Below, piece after piece: positions 1-10,231 of a DNA stretch of 22,698 nucleotides. The DNA comes from Chara braunii (taxonomy: Eukaryota > Streptophyta > Charophyceae > Charales > Characeae). The position numbers were made by a program, and so were the translations under genes. The stretch lies in NCBI GenBank assembly GCA_003427395.1, contig BFEA01000811.1, forward strand, positions 79,134-101,831, read 5' to 3'. Numbering within the stretch: the stretch's first letter is position 1; each line of letters begins with the position of its first letter. Below the pieces are notes generated by a model, which was not told the DNA's origin, searched no databases, and worked only from the letters and a program-made list of their open reading frames with translations.

Positions 1-264
1 AAAAAAAAAAAAAATCGCCAAAGATGTCGGTGTCAAAAACGTGCTCGCGCACTCACTAATTTTTTTTATTATTATTTTTTTTTATTAGTATTTCTTCTTC
101 GTATTTTATTTTTATTTCAAATTTGGTAAGGAATTCGGATGTAATGCTCAGGCAAATGTTGTTTAATTTATTTTTCTCCATAACATATATTTTTTCAGTT
201 TTTTTGATGATTTTATTTTATTATTTTATTATTATTTTATTATTATTATTATTTTTTTTTTTTT

Positions 265-339
265 GTCCGGGTTCAGCCCGAAAGGCCGAACGCATCCCCA
301 AGGGGTCTCATACGTTCGGGCATTCGGCCCGTCCCGAAC
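265..339. repeat. GC-rich imperfect inverted repeat (hairpin)
   Basis: The left arm at 265-292 and the right arm at 313-339 are imperfect reverse complements, sharing CGGG, CCGAA and CCGAACG blocks. The loop also contains the palindrome CCCCAAGGGG. The patch is strongly GC-rich inside very AT-rich DNA, which suggests an inserted element or a remnant of one. No function is assigned. Confidence 0.45.
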
Positions 340-659
340 GCCGGTTACCCTGTTCATGGTAAATTTATTTGTTCGAATAATATGATTCTATGTCGACCAT
401 ATTTGCTTATTTCTTATTTTATGAATTAGCAAATGACAAAAACTTAATGATTGTCAATATTTGTCTACATGAAGAAAACATAAAGGTAATGTTTGCACGT
501 GTATATATAAATTTCGATCATGAAATGACAAAATATAATGATTATATGTTTTGAATGCAAACACCATTTTTTATAAATGATTAACTGAATTATTGATTGG
601 GGAGAGATATGTTAACTTTTGTGATTTATTAATTGTTTGACAATAAATATACTCATGAT

Positions 660-945
660 CTAGGTTACCAGAGTGACCCGGGTCACTTGTCCGACTGAGC
701 CAAGAAATAAATAAAAAAATAAAAATAAAAATATATTTTAAATTTTAATTTTTATTCTAGATTCGGTGAAAAATTTCGATATGACCCTGAGGTAAAAATT
801 TACAGTTTATTTGTCTACATAACATAGTTTATTTTAGGATTTTTTGGATTTTTAGGGGAAGGGGGGATACCTTCTTTGGTCCTTGCACGAGTTGGCCACC
901 CAGGATCCGAGCGACCCGATTGGTAGCCCAGCTCATGATTAATTA
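660..945. other. Paired GC-rich patches in AT-rich DNA
   Basis: Two GC-rich patches lie at about 660-705 and 865-935 with AT-rich DNA between them. The first carries a perfect 14-bp palindrome, GTGACCCGGGTCAC, at 673-686. Each patch sits next to the word CTCATGAT (about 650 and 931), and GAGYGACCCG occurs in both. This could be the two ends of a small mobile element, but the ends are not clear enough to define. Confidence 0.25.
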
Positions 946-2280
946 ACTAGATAAATCTTTTTTTTTTTTTAATTATTAACTTAATTGTATGACAGATAAA
1001 TAAAGTAATTATAGATAATAAGTAATTTATTAATCATATAAGTGTATCAAAAAATAACATTTGTTTGATCAATCGATTAATCAATTGTGAATTTATTCAT
1101 TTAATGTCATCCAATTCATGTATATTTTTATGCTTATAAAACACGAAATCAATTTGTTTAAAAAAATAGCAAATAATATAATTTTTGTCCTTAATATTTA
1201 TATTGCATCTATTTTATTTGTACTTTAGTTTTGAATATATTAATTAATTATAATTTTAGAAGTAATGGTTAGCGGACAGGAAACTAAATGTATGAGTATC
1301 AATGTACCTAACCAAGGAATGAGTTTTTTCAGATCACTATAGACACTATGCAATGTGTCTCACTTTATTCATTGATAAGATAAAAAAAATATATTAAGTT
1401 TTTGTTTTGTACTTTCAATTTTTATATTAAGTATGAATATTCCAAGATATTAAGAAAACATATATATTTAAAAATAACGGTTAATTATTGAACAAAGTAG
1501 GAATGAATATATCAGTGTTCATAAATCAAAAGATTATTATTTGCAATTTTGTAAGCAACCTTTATCGAAAATCATTAACCAATGTGATGTTCCAATGTTA
1601 TTAATTATACATAAGAAAAAAAAAAATCGCTTAAATAATCGAAGAGTAAAATTGACAAATCACTTAATTTAAATAATATTTTTTTATAATAAAAATATAT
1701 AATATAAGCAAAAAACAGATGATTATGTCAAAATTATATATAACCATCATAAAAAGATTATGCCAAGTCATTGGATTTGAGTTAAGTTATGATTGTCATC
1801 GTATAATGTAATCAACGTTTTTGAAATATATATATTTTTGAATTAAAAATATCAACTATATATTATCAAAATAAGATAACTACATGTTATTGATTCATTA
1901 CATATAATAAGAATATGTATATATAAAATATGATTTGACAATAATCTTATACAAATAATAAAAAATTATGGAGGGTGATCTAAAATATATATATATATAT
2001 CTGGCTGGTTATCATTTATGACCACTGTATTTACTAAATATGTAAATATTTAAAACATAATTAAAAAAAAAATAAAAAAAATGTATTCTTAATTCACAAG
2101 AAGAAAAAAAAATTTCCACTTATTTTTTTTCTATTGTTTAACATATTAATCAATATATTCATAAATTTATTTTCTATATACCATGAATATCGGCCTATAT
2201 ATTTATCTACATTTATTTTTTTTAATAAATATTCATCTAAATACGTTGTAATTATAATTGTATAAAGATTGATAGAGGAG

Positions 2281-2700
2281 TCAGGGGAAACAGGGGGACA
2301 AAAACGGTGGTTTATACAAAGGTTTATTTTGCAGCCCCCTTGTTTTTCAATCGATCGATGAGGTTTGGAAACTATTTTTTATGATGTAGAAGTATTGTGT
2401 TAAGTTTTCAAATATTACATGTGTTGTGACTAGTTGGGGAATAAGAAGTGGGGGAGTCTAACGATCGATTTGTCTGGTTGATGTCAGTCCGTACAGTTGG
2501 GAACGATGCTTGGGATCACTGTGCGTGTCACCTTATAACTATCCGGTTCACTGGATTGTCAAAGATCGATATGCGGGTTGTTTGCGCCTCTAATAATAGG
2601 TGTGAAAATAAATTACTTAACACAACTACCGTTCCTCCCTCTTTCATCCGGCAAGGGGCTTGGTGGTTTTCACATTTGTAGGTCAATGCTCATCAAGGCT
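2281..2700. other. Intergenic, no recognisable gene
   Basis: Base composition here is intermediate between the AT-rich block and the following repeats. A short open frame at 2448-2681 resembles no protein I know. I see no splice structure or RNA motif. Confidence 0.4.
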
Positions 2701-2870
2701 TAAACCGTTAGTACATGGCCCCAACCTTTCATAAAGTTTTTGTCGCTACGAGCAAAACTTGGAGGGGGGCCGCTGCATAGGGAACCGTTGAAAAAAAAAA
2801 AATGCGGCCTCCCAAATGTTGCGGGTGCTACACTGACACCCGTGGGCCTATGTAAGGTGTACTGGTGAGT
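2701..2870. repeat. Fold-back element, family A, diverged copy
   Basis: The left end (AAACCGTTAGTACATGGCCC) and the reverse complement of the right end (ACCAGTACACCTTACATAGG) share the family A outline of an AAACC/ACC start, an AGTAC core and a GGCCC block. The copy abuts the next one, so two right and left ends meet at about 2860-2890. It is the least certain family member because the arms are strongly diverged. Confidence 0.35.
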
Positions 2871-2871
2871 T

Positions 2872-3064
2872 AAACCACCAATACTTGGCCCAACTATAAG
2901 CCGCGGTGCTTCCCCGTTAATGCACCGTGACTTTAGGGTTTCGGGTACCGGGCCACATTGGCTGGAAGCGCCAGCCCAAACGGTTCCCTGGCGTTTCGGC
3001 AAAAATTGGCGCGCAGGGCCATTCCAGGCTCGGCATTGATAGCTGGGCCAAGCACTGGTGGCTG
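2872..3064. repeat. Fold-back element, family A
   Basis: The left end reads AAACCACCAATACTTGGCCC. The right end, reverse-complemented, reads GCCACCAGTGCTTGGCCC. The element spans about 190 bp. Internally, at 2936-2960, it carries a TTCGGGTACCGGGCCACA block also found at 21061-21082 and, diverged, at about 21683-21705. It has no coding capacity, which fits a non-autonomous inverted-repeat transposon (MITE or fold-back type). Confidence 0.55.
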
Positions 3065-4251
3065 TAGAGGGGAAGACAATAACCATAAATAAGCAGATAG
3101 TGTAACAAGACGATTTGAAGCTCTCGCCAGCCACAAGGGAGACCCTGGCGCAGGAGAAGTCTCACCGAAAAGGTCCAATGCTGACGCTGGTCCTCAGGAC
3201 TTACGGGCAAGAGTACTGGCCATACTGGCCATACCAGGAGCTCACGGGCCAAAGCTAGGGGTTGATCCTACCGGCCTGTGTTTAGGCCTTTGTAGGGAAA
3301 TCAGCACGGTTATCAGGGGTAGGACCCACCGAACTACGTCGTTGTCCATCCAGGCTTTTAAACCAACGGAGGATATCCGTAGTTGAGTTGTCCTCAGATT
3401 CCAAACAAAGCCTTCCTCGACATAGCTCCGGGGTGCAGGGCCGGAACCTCGGCACAGACCTACCTAGTGGGGCCTGGCCCTCGGGCAGGCACTAGCGACA
3501 GGAACTCTTTCGTCAATGCTAATTAGGGGACCAATTACGAGGTACCGCATGGGCAATTCGCCCTGAACCTACCCTTTCTGTGTGAATGTGGCGAATTTGT
3601 TCGGAGAGCACGGCGTAGGAAATACTGGACGGTATTCGTGAACCTGTGCTGTTTCGCCGTGTGGCCCATCGGTGTACTGTCCATGGTCAGTTACCTGGCT
3701 CATTGGCAGTCGCTCAGCTGAATGCCCGGGTAGCGGGGTGGTGTACGGCGGGAGGAGCGTTAGCGGCGAAGGGGGTTGTGCCGAATGGAATGTAGTCGTG
3801 GGTCTGTGGTGCAAGTAGGCTACAAGGAGAACCGCGGCATAGCCGGGCGTGTCGCGGCCCATGGGAACAGTGGGTCTGTTGCGGATGAGGAGGGCAAGAG
3901 CGAGTCAAAGTGTACAACACCCACTGAGCCCGTGTGGCCACGTGTTCGTCGTCATTGACGTAGCCGTGTTGGATTCGCCCTCACGGGCGCAACGAATGGC
4001 GGTTTTGCGAGTTTCTTTGCGGAAGCGAGGCTGAAGAAGAAGGGCGGGAAAGAAGAGGGGAGGAAAACGCGGAATTGGGACGATAGGCTGAACAGGGAAA
4101 CCATTCTTCAATTGGTGTGTAGATGGACGTGGCGGTAAGGAGTTAGGGGACTTGGTGTGTTGGGCGAAGTTTAGGAAGACGGTAGAGACGGACGGATGGG
4201 ATAGCAAGGAATGAATTTGAGGTACTGACGCATATTCTCGCTTTTGTAGGT
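3065..4251. other. Upstream flank, no recognisable gene
   Basis: This is GC-balanced DNA with several short overlapping open frames on both strands, none resembling a known protein or showing consistent exon borders. A small direct repeat of TACTGGCCA lies at about 3215-3235. The last part, about 3700-4250, is purine-rich on the + strand and may belong to the distal COPA promoter, but I can point to no specific element. Confidence 0.35.
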
Positions 4252-4267
4252 TACACACACACACACA

Positions 4268-4347
<80 letters not shown>

Positions 4348-4353
4348 NACACA

Positions 4354-4440
<87 letters not shown>
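4252..4440. repeat. Compound (CA)n(GA)n(CA)n(GA)n microsatellite
   Basis: CA repeats run at about 4252-4317, GA repeats at 4318-4347, a second CA block at 4349-4370 and a second GA block at 4371-4440. One ambiguous base (N) at 4348 marks uncertain assembly. The array ends 209 bp before the COPA start codon, so it lies in the promoter or 5' UTR. GA-rich tracts are known targets of plant GAGA-binding (BBR/BPC) factors; a role here is inference. Confidence 0.9.
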
Positions 4441-4442
<2 letters not shown>

Positions 4443-4649
4443 GCAGCTTCAGTTGTAGTGTAGGTATTTTTTGGGACGGAGCCAAGGGAATTGTTGAGGG
4501 TTGGGCTTGGGGAAGTAGTGGGTGGGAAGAAGGGGGGGAGGGGCATTGGAAGTACGAGAGTAGGGAGTGAGTGAGTGAGGGAGGGGGCGGCGCAGGGTTG
4601 CTGTGGAAGCTTTACCTCGCCGCGCCTCGCCCGTGGCTCGACTTACATC
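4441..4649 (+). promoter_or_regulatory. COPA 5' flank and probable 5' UTR
   Basis: The 209 bp between the microsatellite and the start codon are G-rich on the + strand, with TGAG/GGAG runs at about 4562-4590 and a GC-rich stretch just before the start. No ATG occurs in it, so the ATG at 4650 would be the first met by a scanning ribosome from a start site here. No clear TATA box is visible. The transcription start is unknown. Confidence 0.45.
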
Positions 4650-4857
4650 ATGTTGACGAAGTTCGAGACGAAAAGCAATAGGGTGAAAGGACTCAGCTTT
4701 CACCCTAAAAGACCATGGATATTGGCAAGCCTTCACAGCGGCATCATCCAACTATGGGATTATCGAATGGGAACCCTGATTGACCGCTTTGACGAGCATG
4801 ATGGACCAGTTAGGGGGGTTCATTTCCACAAGTCGCAACCTCTGTTCGTCTCTGGAG
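4650..4857 (+). other. COPA: COPA coding exon 1
   Basis: This exon encodes residues 1-69 plus the first base of codon 70, and covers WD40 repeat 1 and part of repeat 2. The first 25 residues match the xenin segment of animal alpha-COP except for asparagine at position 10. The donor reads GGAG|GTGAGA. The frame runs on past it only into intron sequence, ending at a stop near 4904. Confidence 0.95.
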
Positions 4858-7800
4858 GTGAGAAGAACCGGCTCCTTGACAAGAGAGTTTTGCCAACCGC
4901 ATAGATCTTGCTACAATTGTCCTCTTCTCTGTATTCCTTGTGGTAACATAAAGGACACGGGCGCGCATCTTCTCCGTGAAGAACGTTTTTGTGCACCCCA
5001 TTCCTCTGCTTACGTCCCTTCGTCGCTTCTCTCTGCGTTGTTTCCTCCATGCTTTACTTTATCTGCCTCCCACATATTCCCTCCGTTTAAGTCCGTCTTT
5101 CCTTTCTCTTTCCTTTCTCTCCCCTTTCTCTCTCCTTTCTCTCTCCTTTCTCTCTCCTTTCTCTCTCCTTTCTCTCTCCTTTCTCTGTCCTTTCTCTCCT
5201 TTCTCTCTCCTTTCTTTCTCCTTCCTCTCTTCTCTCCCCTGTTCTCTCTCCTCTCTCCTCTCCTTCTCTCCTTTCTCTCCTCTCTCTCCGTTCTCTCCTT
5301 TCTTTCTACTCTCTCTTTTCTCTTTTCTCTCTTTTCTCTCCTTTCTCTCCTTTCTCTCCTTTCTCTCCTTTCTCTCTCCGTTCTCTCCTTTCTCCCTTCT
5401 CTCCCTTCTCTCCTTTCTCTCTTTTCTCTCCCATTTCTCTCTCCTTTCTCCTTTTCTCTCTTTTCTCTCCCATTTCTCTCTCCTTTCTCCTTTCCCTCCT
5501 TTCTCTCCTTTCTCTCCTTTGTCCTTTCTCTTTTCTCTCTCTTCTCTCTCCTGTCCCTCTTCTTTCTCTTCTTTCTCTTTTCTCTTTTCTTTCTTTTCTC
5601 TCGGTTCTCTCCTCTCTCTCCCATTTCTCTCGTCTCATTTTGCTCCCCTTCGTCTCGTTTTTCCCTCCTCACTCGTTTTCTCTTTCCTTTACCGAGCTTG
5701 TCTTTCTCTACTCGTATTCATCATCCTATTGTGCTGTTCTTCTCTTATTGTCCTTCTTCGCTTGCCGGTCTCCTTTCCCTCACATCCTGTCTCCATATCT
5801 GTCTATCTCGTGTTTCTGTCCTTTTGACTGCCTCACTTGGGGTGTTGCTAGAGCGAATTTTTTGGTCCTCTTGGTTTCTCCCCTTTGTTTGGACTTTCTT
5901 TGCCAGGTTGTTGATATTTTTAATCTGAGCCAGAGTTTTAAGTCTGGATTTTAATGTCAGTGGTATTTTTAATCCTCATTCTATTAACAGGGCCTTACGG
6001 TCCTGCCTGCCTATTTGGCTTTCACTTTTGCTTTTTCTCGTTTTTCTTTCTATTTCACTCTAGCGGGTTTCCGTCTGTCGCGATTTTTCGTCGTCAGCAT
6101 TCGTCTTTGCGCCTCTGTACTTCTTACGAGAGGCCACCTCTGTGAGTGACGTGCTGTCTGCTGTTGTGCTCTTGTGCTGTGTGCGCCGTGTTCTCTTGTC
6201 TCTCTCTCCCCCGCTCTCGCTCTCTGTGCTCTATTGTGTGTGCTGGTTTGCCTGTTTTCTTTCTTGTTGGTTTTCTATAATGCCGACGGATGTCTTGTTT
6301 TCTCCTTTCGTTAGGCGATGATTACAAGATCAAGGTTTGGAACTACAAGCTCCGGCGGTGCTTGTTCACCCTCCTGGGACATCTCGATTATATCCGCACC
6401 GTCCAATTTCATCAGGAGTATCCATGGATCGTCAGCGCCAGCGACGACCAGACCATTCGCATCTGGAACTGGCAATCCCGCAACTGTATTTCGGTGCTGA
6501 CGGGTCACAACCACTACGTCATGTGCGCTGCCTTCCATATCAAGGAGGACTTGGTCGTTTCCGCCTCCTTGGACCAGACGGTCCGCGTGTGGGACATCTC
6601 TGCCCTCCGAAAGAAGACTGTAGCGCCAGCTGAAGACATCTTGCGCTTGCCGCAGATGAACACGGATCTATTCGGCGGCGGGGATGCTGTCGTGAAATAC
6701 GTGCTGGAGGGTCACGACCGGGGTGTCAATTGGGCAGCCTTCCACCCTACCCTCCCTCTGATTGTCTCTGGAGCAGACGACCGACAGGTTAAACTATGGA
6801 GGATGAACGGTGAGTCTCCCATGCCTATGATGTGTTTTACGTATGTATGAAACAATCAGAGGAAGATGCTGGTAGGAGAATCGTAGGAAACAATAAGAAA
6901 CGGAGGTGGAAATGGTTAAAGAAACAACAGAAAAAACGCAAGATAGAAGCGGCGCGAGGTGACACAAATCACGTAAAATGGAAGAGCAAATTATTTAGGG
7001 TTCTTTCTCTCTATATGCGGACTCGACTCGAGCGTGAGTGGCGACGAGTACGGATTTTGAGAAAACGAGGTCTAGAGTGAGTGCGAAAACTGACGGGTGT
7101 GGTGATTGTACTTGTGTGGATGGGACTCGACCGTGAGGTCGTGAAGTGCCGCTCCTGTGGGCGCTGTGCTTTGGGACCCTCGCCTCGCGTTTTCTTTTTT
7201 CGTCGTCGTCGTGCCGGTGTTATTACTGACGTCTGTGTTTACCGAACTCCGCTATCGGGTTTTCACATGTTAACGACGAATTTTGATAATGACTGGCTCC
7301 TCTTCGTTCCAGTCATTTACTCGATAATTATGTTATGTTTGCGACGACAATACAGCGTAAGTCTGGGTGTCAAATGTCATCTCTCTGCTCCGTGTCTGGG
7401 TGGGAGGGGCCTGGTATCTTTCTATCAGGCACGCGGGGGTCTCTTTTTTTGATCGATTTGAAGAACCTTAGAAGGGAAGTTGTGATTTACACAAGCGGGA
7501 TTGTGGAGGGAATAAGGAGACTGAAGCTTATTACCTTAAATATACATTGCCGAAGAAAATAAAAAAAGATGGGGCGTGTCATTTGCTTTGTTTGGACTGA
7601 TAGGCCTTCTTCCTCTTCCCTTGTCCTTTCTTTCTTTGACTGAATCCCTTTCTCTTTCTTTTGCGTCTGTGAGGTTTGGTTTCCTCCTCATTTTCTTTAC
7701 CTCTTTGCCTTTTTGCAAGTGGGTCCTCGTGACGCACGGGGATGGGGGCAACCGGCGCTCAACCTGTCATCCACGTGGCCGGCCTTGTATGTAAGAGGTG

Positions 7801-9465
7801 ATAACAGGCGGAGCTTTCCTTCCTTCTTTCCTTTTTTGTTTTGTCTTTTTCGCCTTTGCGCTCCGTCCGCTACACGGTGTGACGATGTATATATATGTAT
7901 ATGAGGGTCCAGCCTTCTTCCGATGAGTCGGTGGAACTCCGATGAAACAGTTTGTCACAGCGCCTCGGTTGGTGTCCTCTTTTCCCTCGCTGCCTACGGT
8001 ATACCGGGCAGTCCTGTTTGACGATATATGTACATATACCATATGCGTATTTATTTACAGATATGTATAGTGTTTAGTAAGATCGGACAGACATGTATGA
8101 ATGTATATATGGATACACATGTATGTGCGCGCGGTTTAAACGTAGTATTCGGGTCGCTGTGCAATTGCTAGGTATTAATCTTAATATTTGGGACGTTGTG
8201 CAAGTACAAGGTAAGGCTAGAGTGGGTCTGAGCACGTCAGGAAGAAGTCGGTCGATAACGTTTAATTTGGCGCGCTTTAAGTGTATCGATCGTGAACGGG
8301 GTCGGCCGGGATCGCGCTATGGAGAAGTTGACGATGTGCTGACTGACCAATATCATCATAAGAAGATGAAAAAAAAGGGTCCTCGAGTACGGAGTGTGCT
8401 ACTAATTTTGGAAGAGGGTTTCTTCGTTTTCCTTTCTTGTCTCGTTCTCCGTGTTTTGTTCTTCTCCTGGTTTCTTTTGTGTTTCGTTGTTTAAATTGTT
8501 TTTCTTCTTCGGTTGTCTTTCCTGATCGGTGGTCTTATTTCCCCTCTCCGCGCTTCTTCTTTTCTCCCGTTGCATCGTATCCGTCTTTGTAGTTTTATTT
8601 TTTCGTTTCCGTTTCGTTCCTGGCAGTGAAAGACAGGGAGTGACGTGGTCATGGTTTCCTTGTAATTGGGAGNGACTGGGAGGGGTAGGAATGAGAAAAT
8701 GACGTCGTGAATGCAATGATTTCCCGTTGCATCGTATCCGTCTTTGTAGTTTTATTTTTTCCTTTCCGTTTCGTTCCTGGCAGTAAAAGACAGGGAGTGA
8801 CGTGGTCAGGGTTTCCTTGTAATTGGGAGGGATTGGGAGGGGTAGGAATGAGAAAATGACGTCGTGAATGTAATGAGAGAGGTCATGTGTCCGCGTGTCT
8901 GGGTGGGAGCTGCAGCTGAGGCGTGTCATCGAATTTATTTTTGCTTGGGATTTTCAGTCAGCGCGCGCGAAATGTCTGGCTGGCACTGTTCCCGGCCGGC
9001 TTCCCGCCCTCGCTTGTCCTCCTCGCCACTACCCGCCGCTGTTTCGCTCTCCTCTTGAAAAATAAACCACGTCGCTATGTCGACCTGTTCTTCCCCACCA
9101 GAGTAGGGATTTCATTGCCAGCGTACTCCAGTTCCGGGCAGGACGAAGCTTCAACTTCTGTTCTCACAGGCTTTCTCTATCGGTCTCTGTTTGAACAAAG
9201 TCCATATGTTTTCTTTGTTGCTTCCTTGGTGGTATTTTTCCTCTGTCTTTAAGCCTGGCGGTCGTCCCAGTATATCTGTCCGCGTCCGTGGCCCAGACTT
9301 CGCCTGCCCTTTTAACTAGCAAATACAGTGGCCGTCGATGGGGATTTCGTCCTGGGGCTGTCTTCCGCTTCTGGGCGCTGGATGGAGGCGGGCCATTGGC
9401 AGAGCCACCAAGTTGCGAATGCTGCGATGCACACGCGCTTGTGTGTGTGTGTGTGTCTGTTTGTG

Positions 9466-9537
<72 letters not shown>

Positions 9538-9881
9538 AGCAAATACACTGGCCGTCGAGTCGATGAAGTTCTTCGTGGGCTGTCTTCCGCTTTAGGCTGC
9601 TGGATGGAGGTGGAACATTGGCAGAGTCGCAAGCGCTCCGGTGGACGCGCGCGCGCGCGCGTGTGTGTGTGTGTGTCTGTTTGTGGGGAGAGAGAGAGAG
9701 AGAGAGAGAGCGAGAGCTCGGGGAAACATTTTGACGGTGCTGCGAAATATAATGAGTCGACGGCGGAGATGACCGTCGTGCCGAATAGGAGTCTCTTCCG
9801 CCCTCGGTATGTGTGGGTGTATTATGATTCGACGGCGGAGATGACCGTCGTGCCGAATAGGAGTCTCTTCCGCCCTCGGTA

Positions 9882-9917
<36 letters not shown>

Positions 9918-9940
9918 TCTCTTTCGCCGTGTGTGTGTGC

Positions 9941-9980
<40 letters not shown>

Positions 9981-9992
9981 GTCTCTTCCGCC

Positions 9993-10025
<33 letters not shown>

Positions 10026-10188
10026 NNNNNNNNNNNNNNNNNNNNNNNNTTCCGCCCTCTGTGTGTGTGTGTGTGTATGTGAGAGAGAGAGAGAGAGAGA
10101 GAGGATGTCGCAGCAACTGTTTTATCGCCCTGCGGAACAAAAGGATTCGGCGGTGGGGGCGACTGCCGCGCCGATTAGCACTGTTTGC

Positions 10189-10231
<43 letters not shown>

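Larger units (their letters stand above)
1..2280. other. AT-rich non-coding block
   Basis: This stretch is extremely rich in A and T, with many homopolymer runs and short AT repeats. It has no long open reading frame and nothing I recognise as coding or organellar. GC-rich islands interrupt it at about 265-340, 660-705 and 865-935. The composition changes near 2270-2300 to the more balanced DNA that continues through the rest of the window. It could be old repeat DNA, an AT-rich transposon remnant or an assembly join; the sequence alone does not decide. Confidence 0.6.

Noticed and set aside
4252-4440. CRISPR-like array
   Set aside because: These are dinucleotide repeats without spacers. No repeat-spacer pattern with constant unit length occurs anywhere in the window.
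3905-4546. 213-codon minus-strand frame upstream of COPA
   Set aside because: It is mostly Ser-Leu and Cys-Val dipeptides from the CA/GA microsatellite and contains an ambiguous base.
4575-4649. In-frame extension of exon 1 upstream of the ATG
   Set aside because: It opens with GTG, not ATG, and the protein from 4650 begins exactly at the conserved family N-terminus.
5010-5672. 220-codon minus-strand frame rich in Arg/Glu/Lys
   Set aside because: It is the reverse translation of the same pyrimidine tract, a repeat artefact and not a charged protein.
4780-5928. 382-codon open frame on + in COPA intron 1
   Set aside because: It is Ser/Leu/Phe low-complexity translation of the pyrimidine tract, overlaps exon 1 in another frame and spans a well-supported intron.
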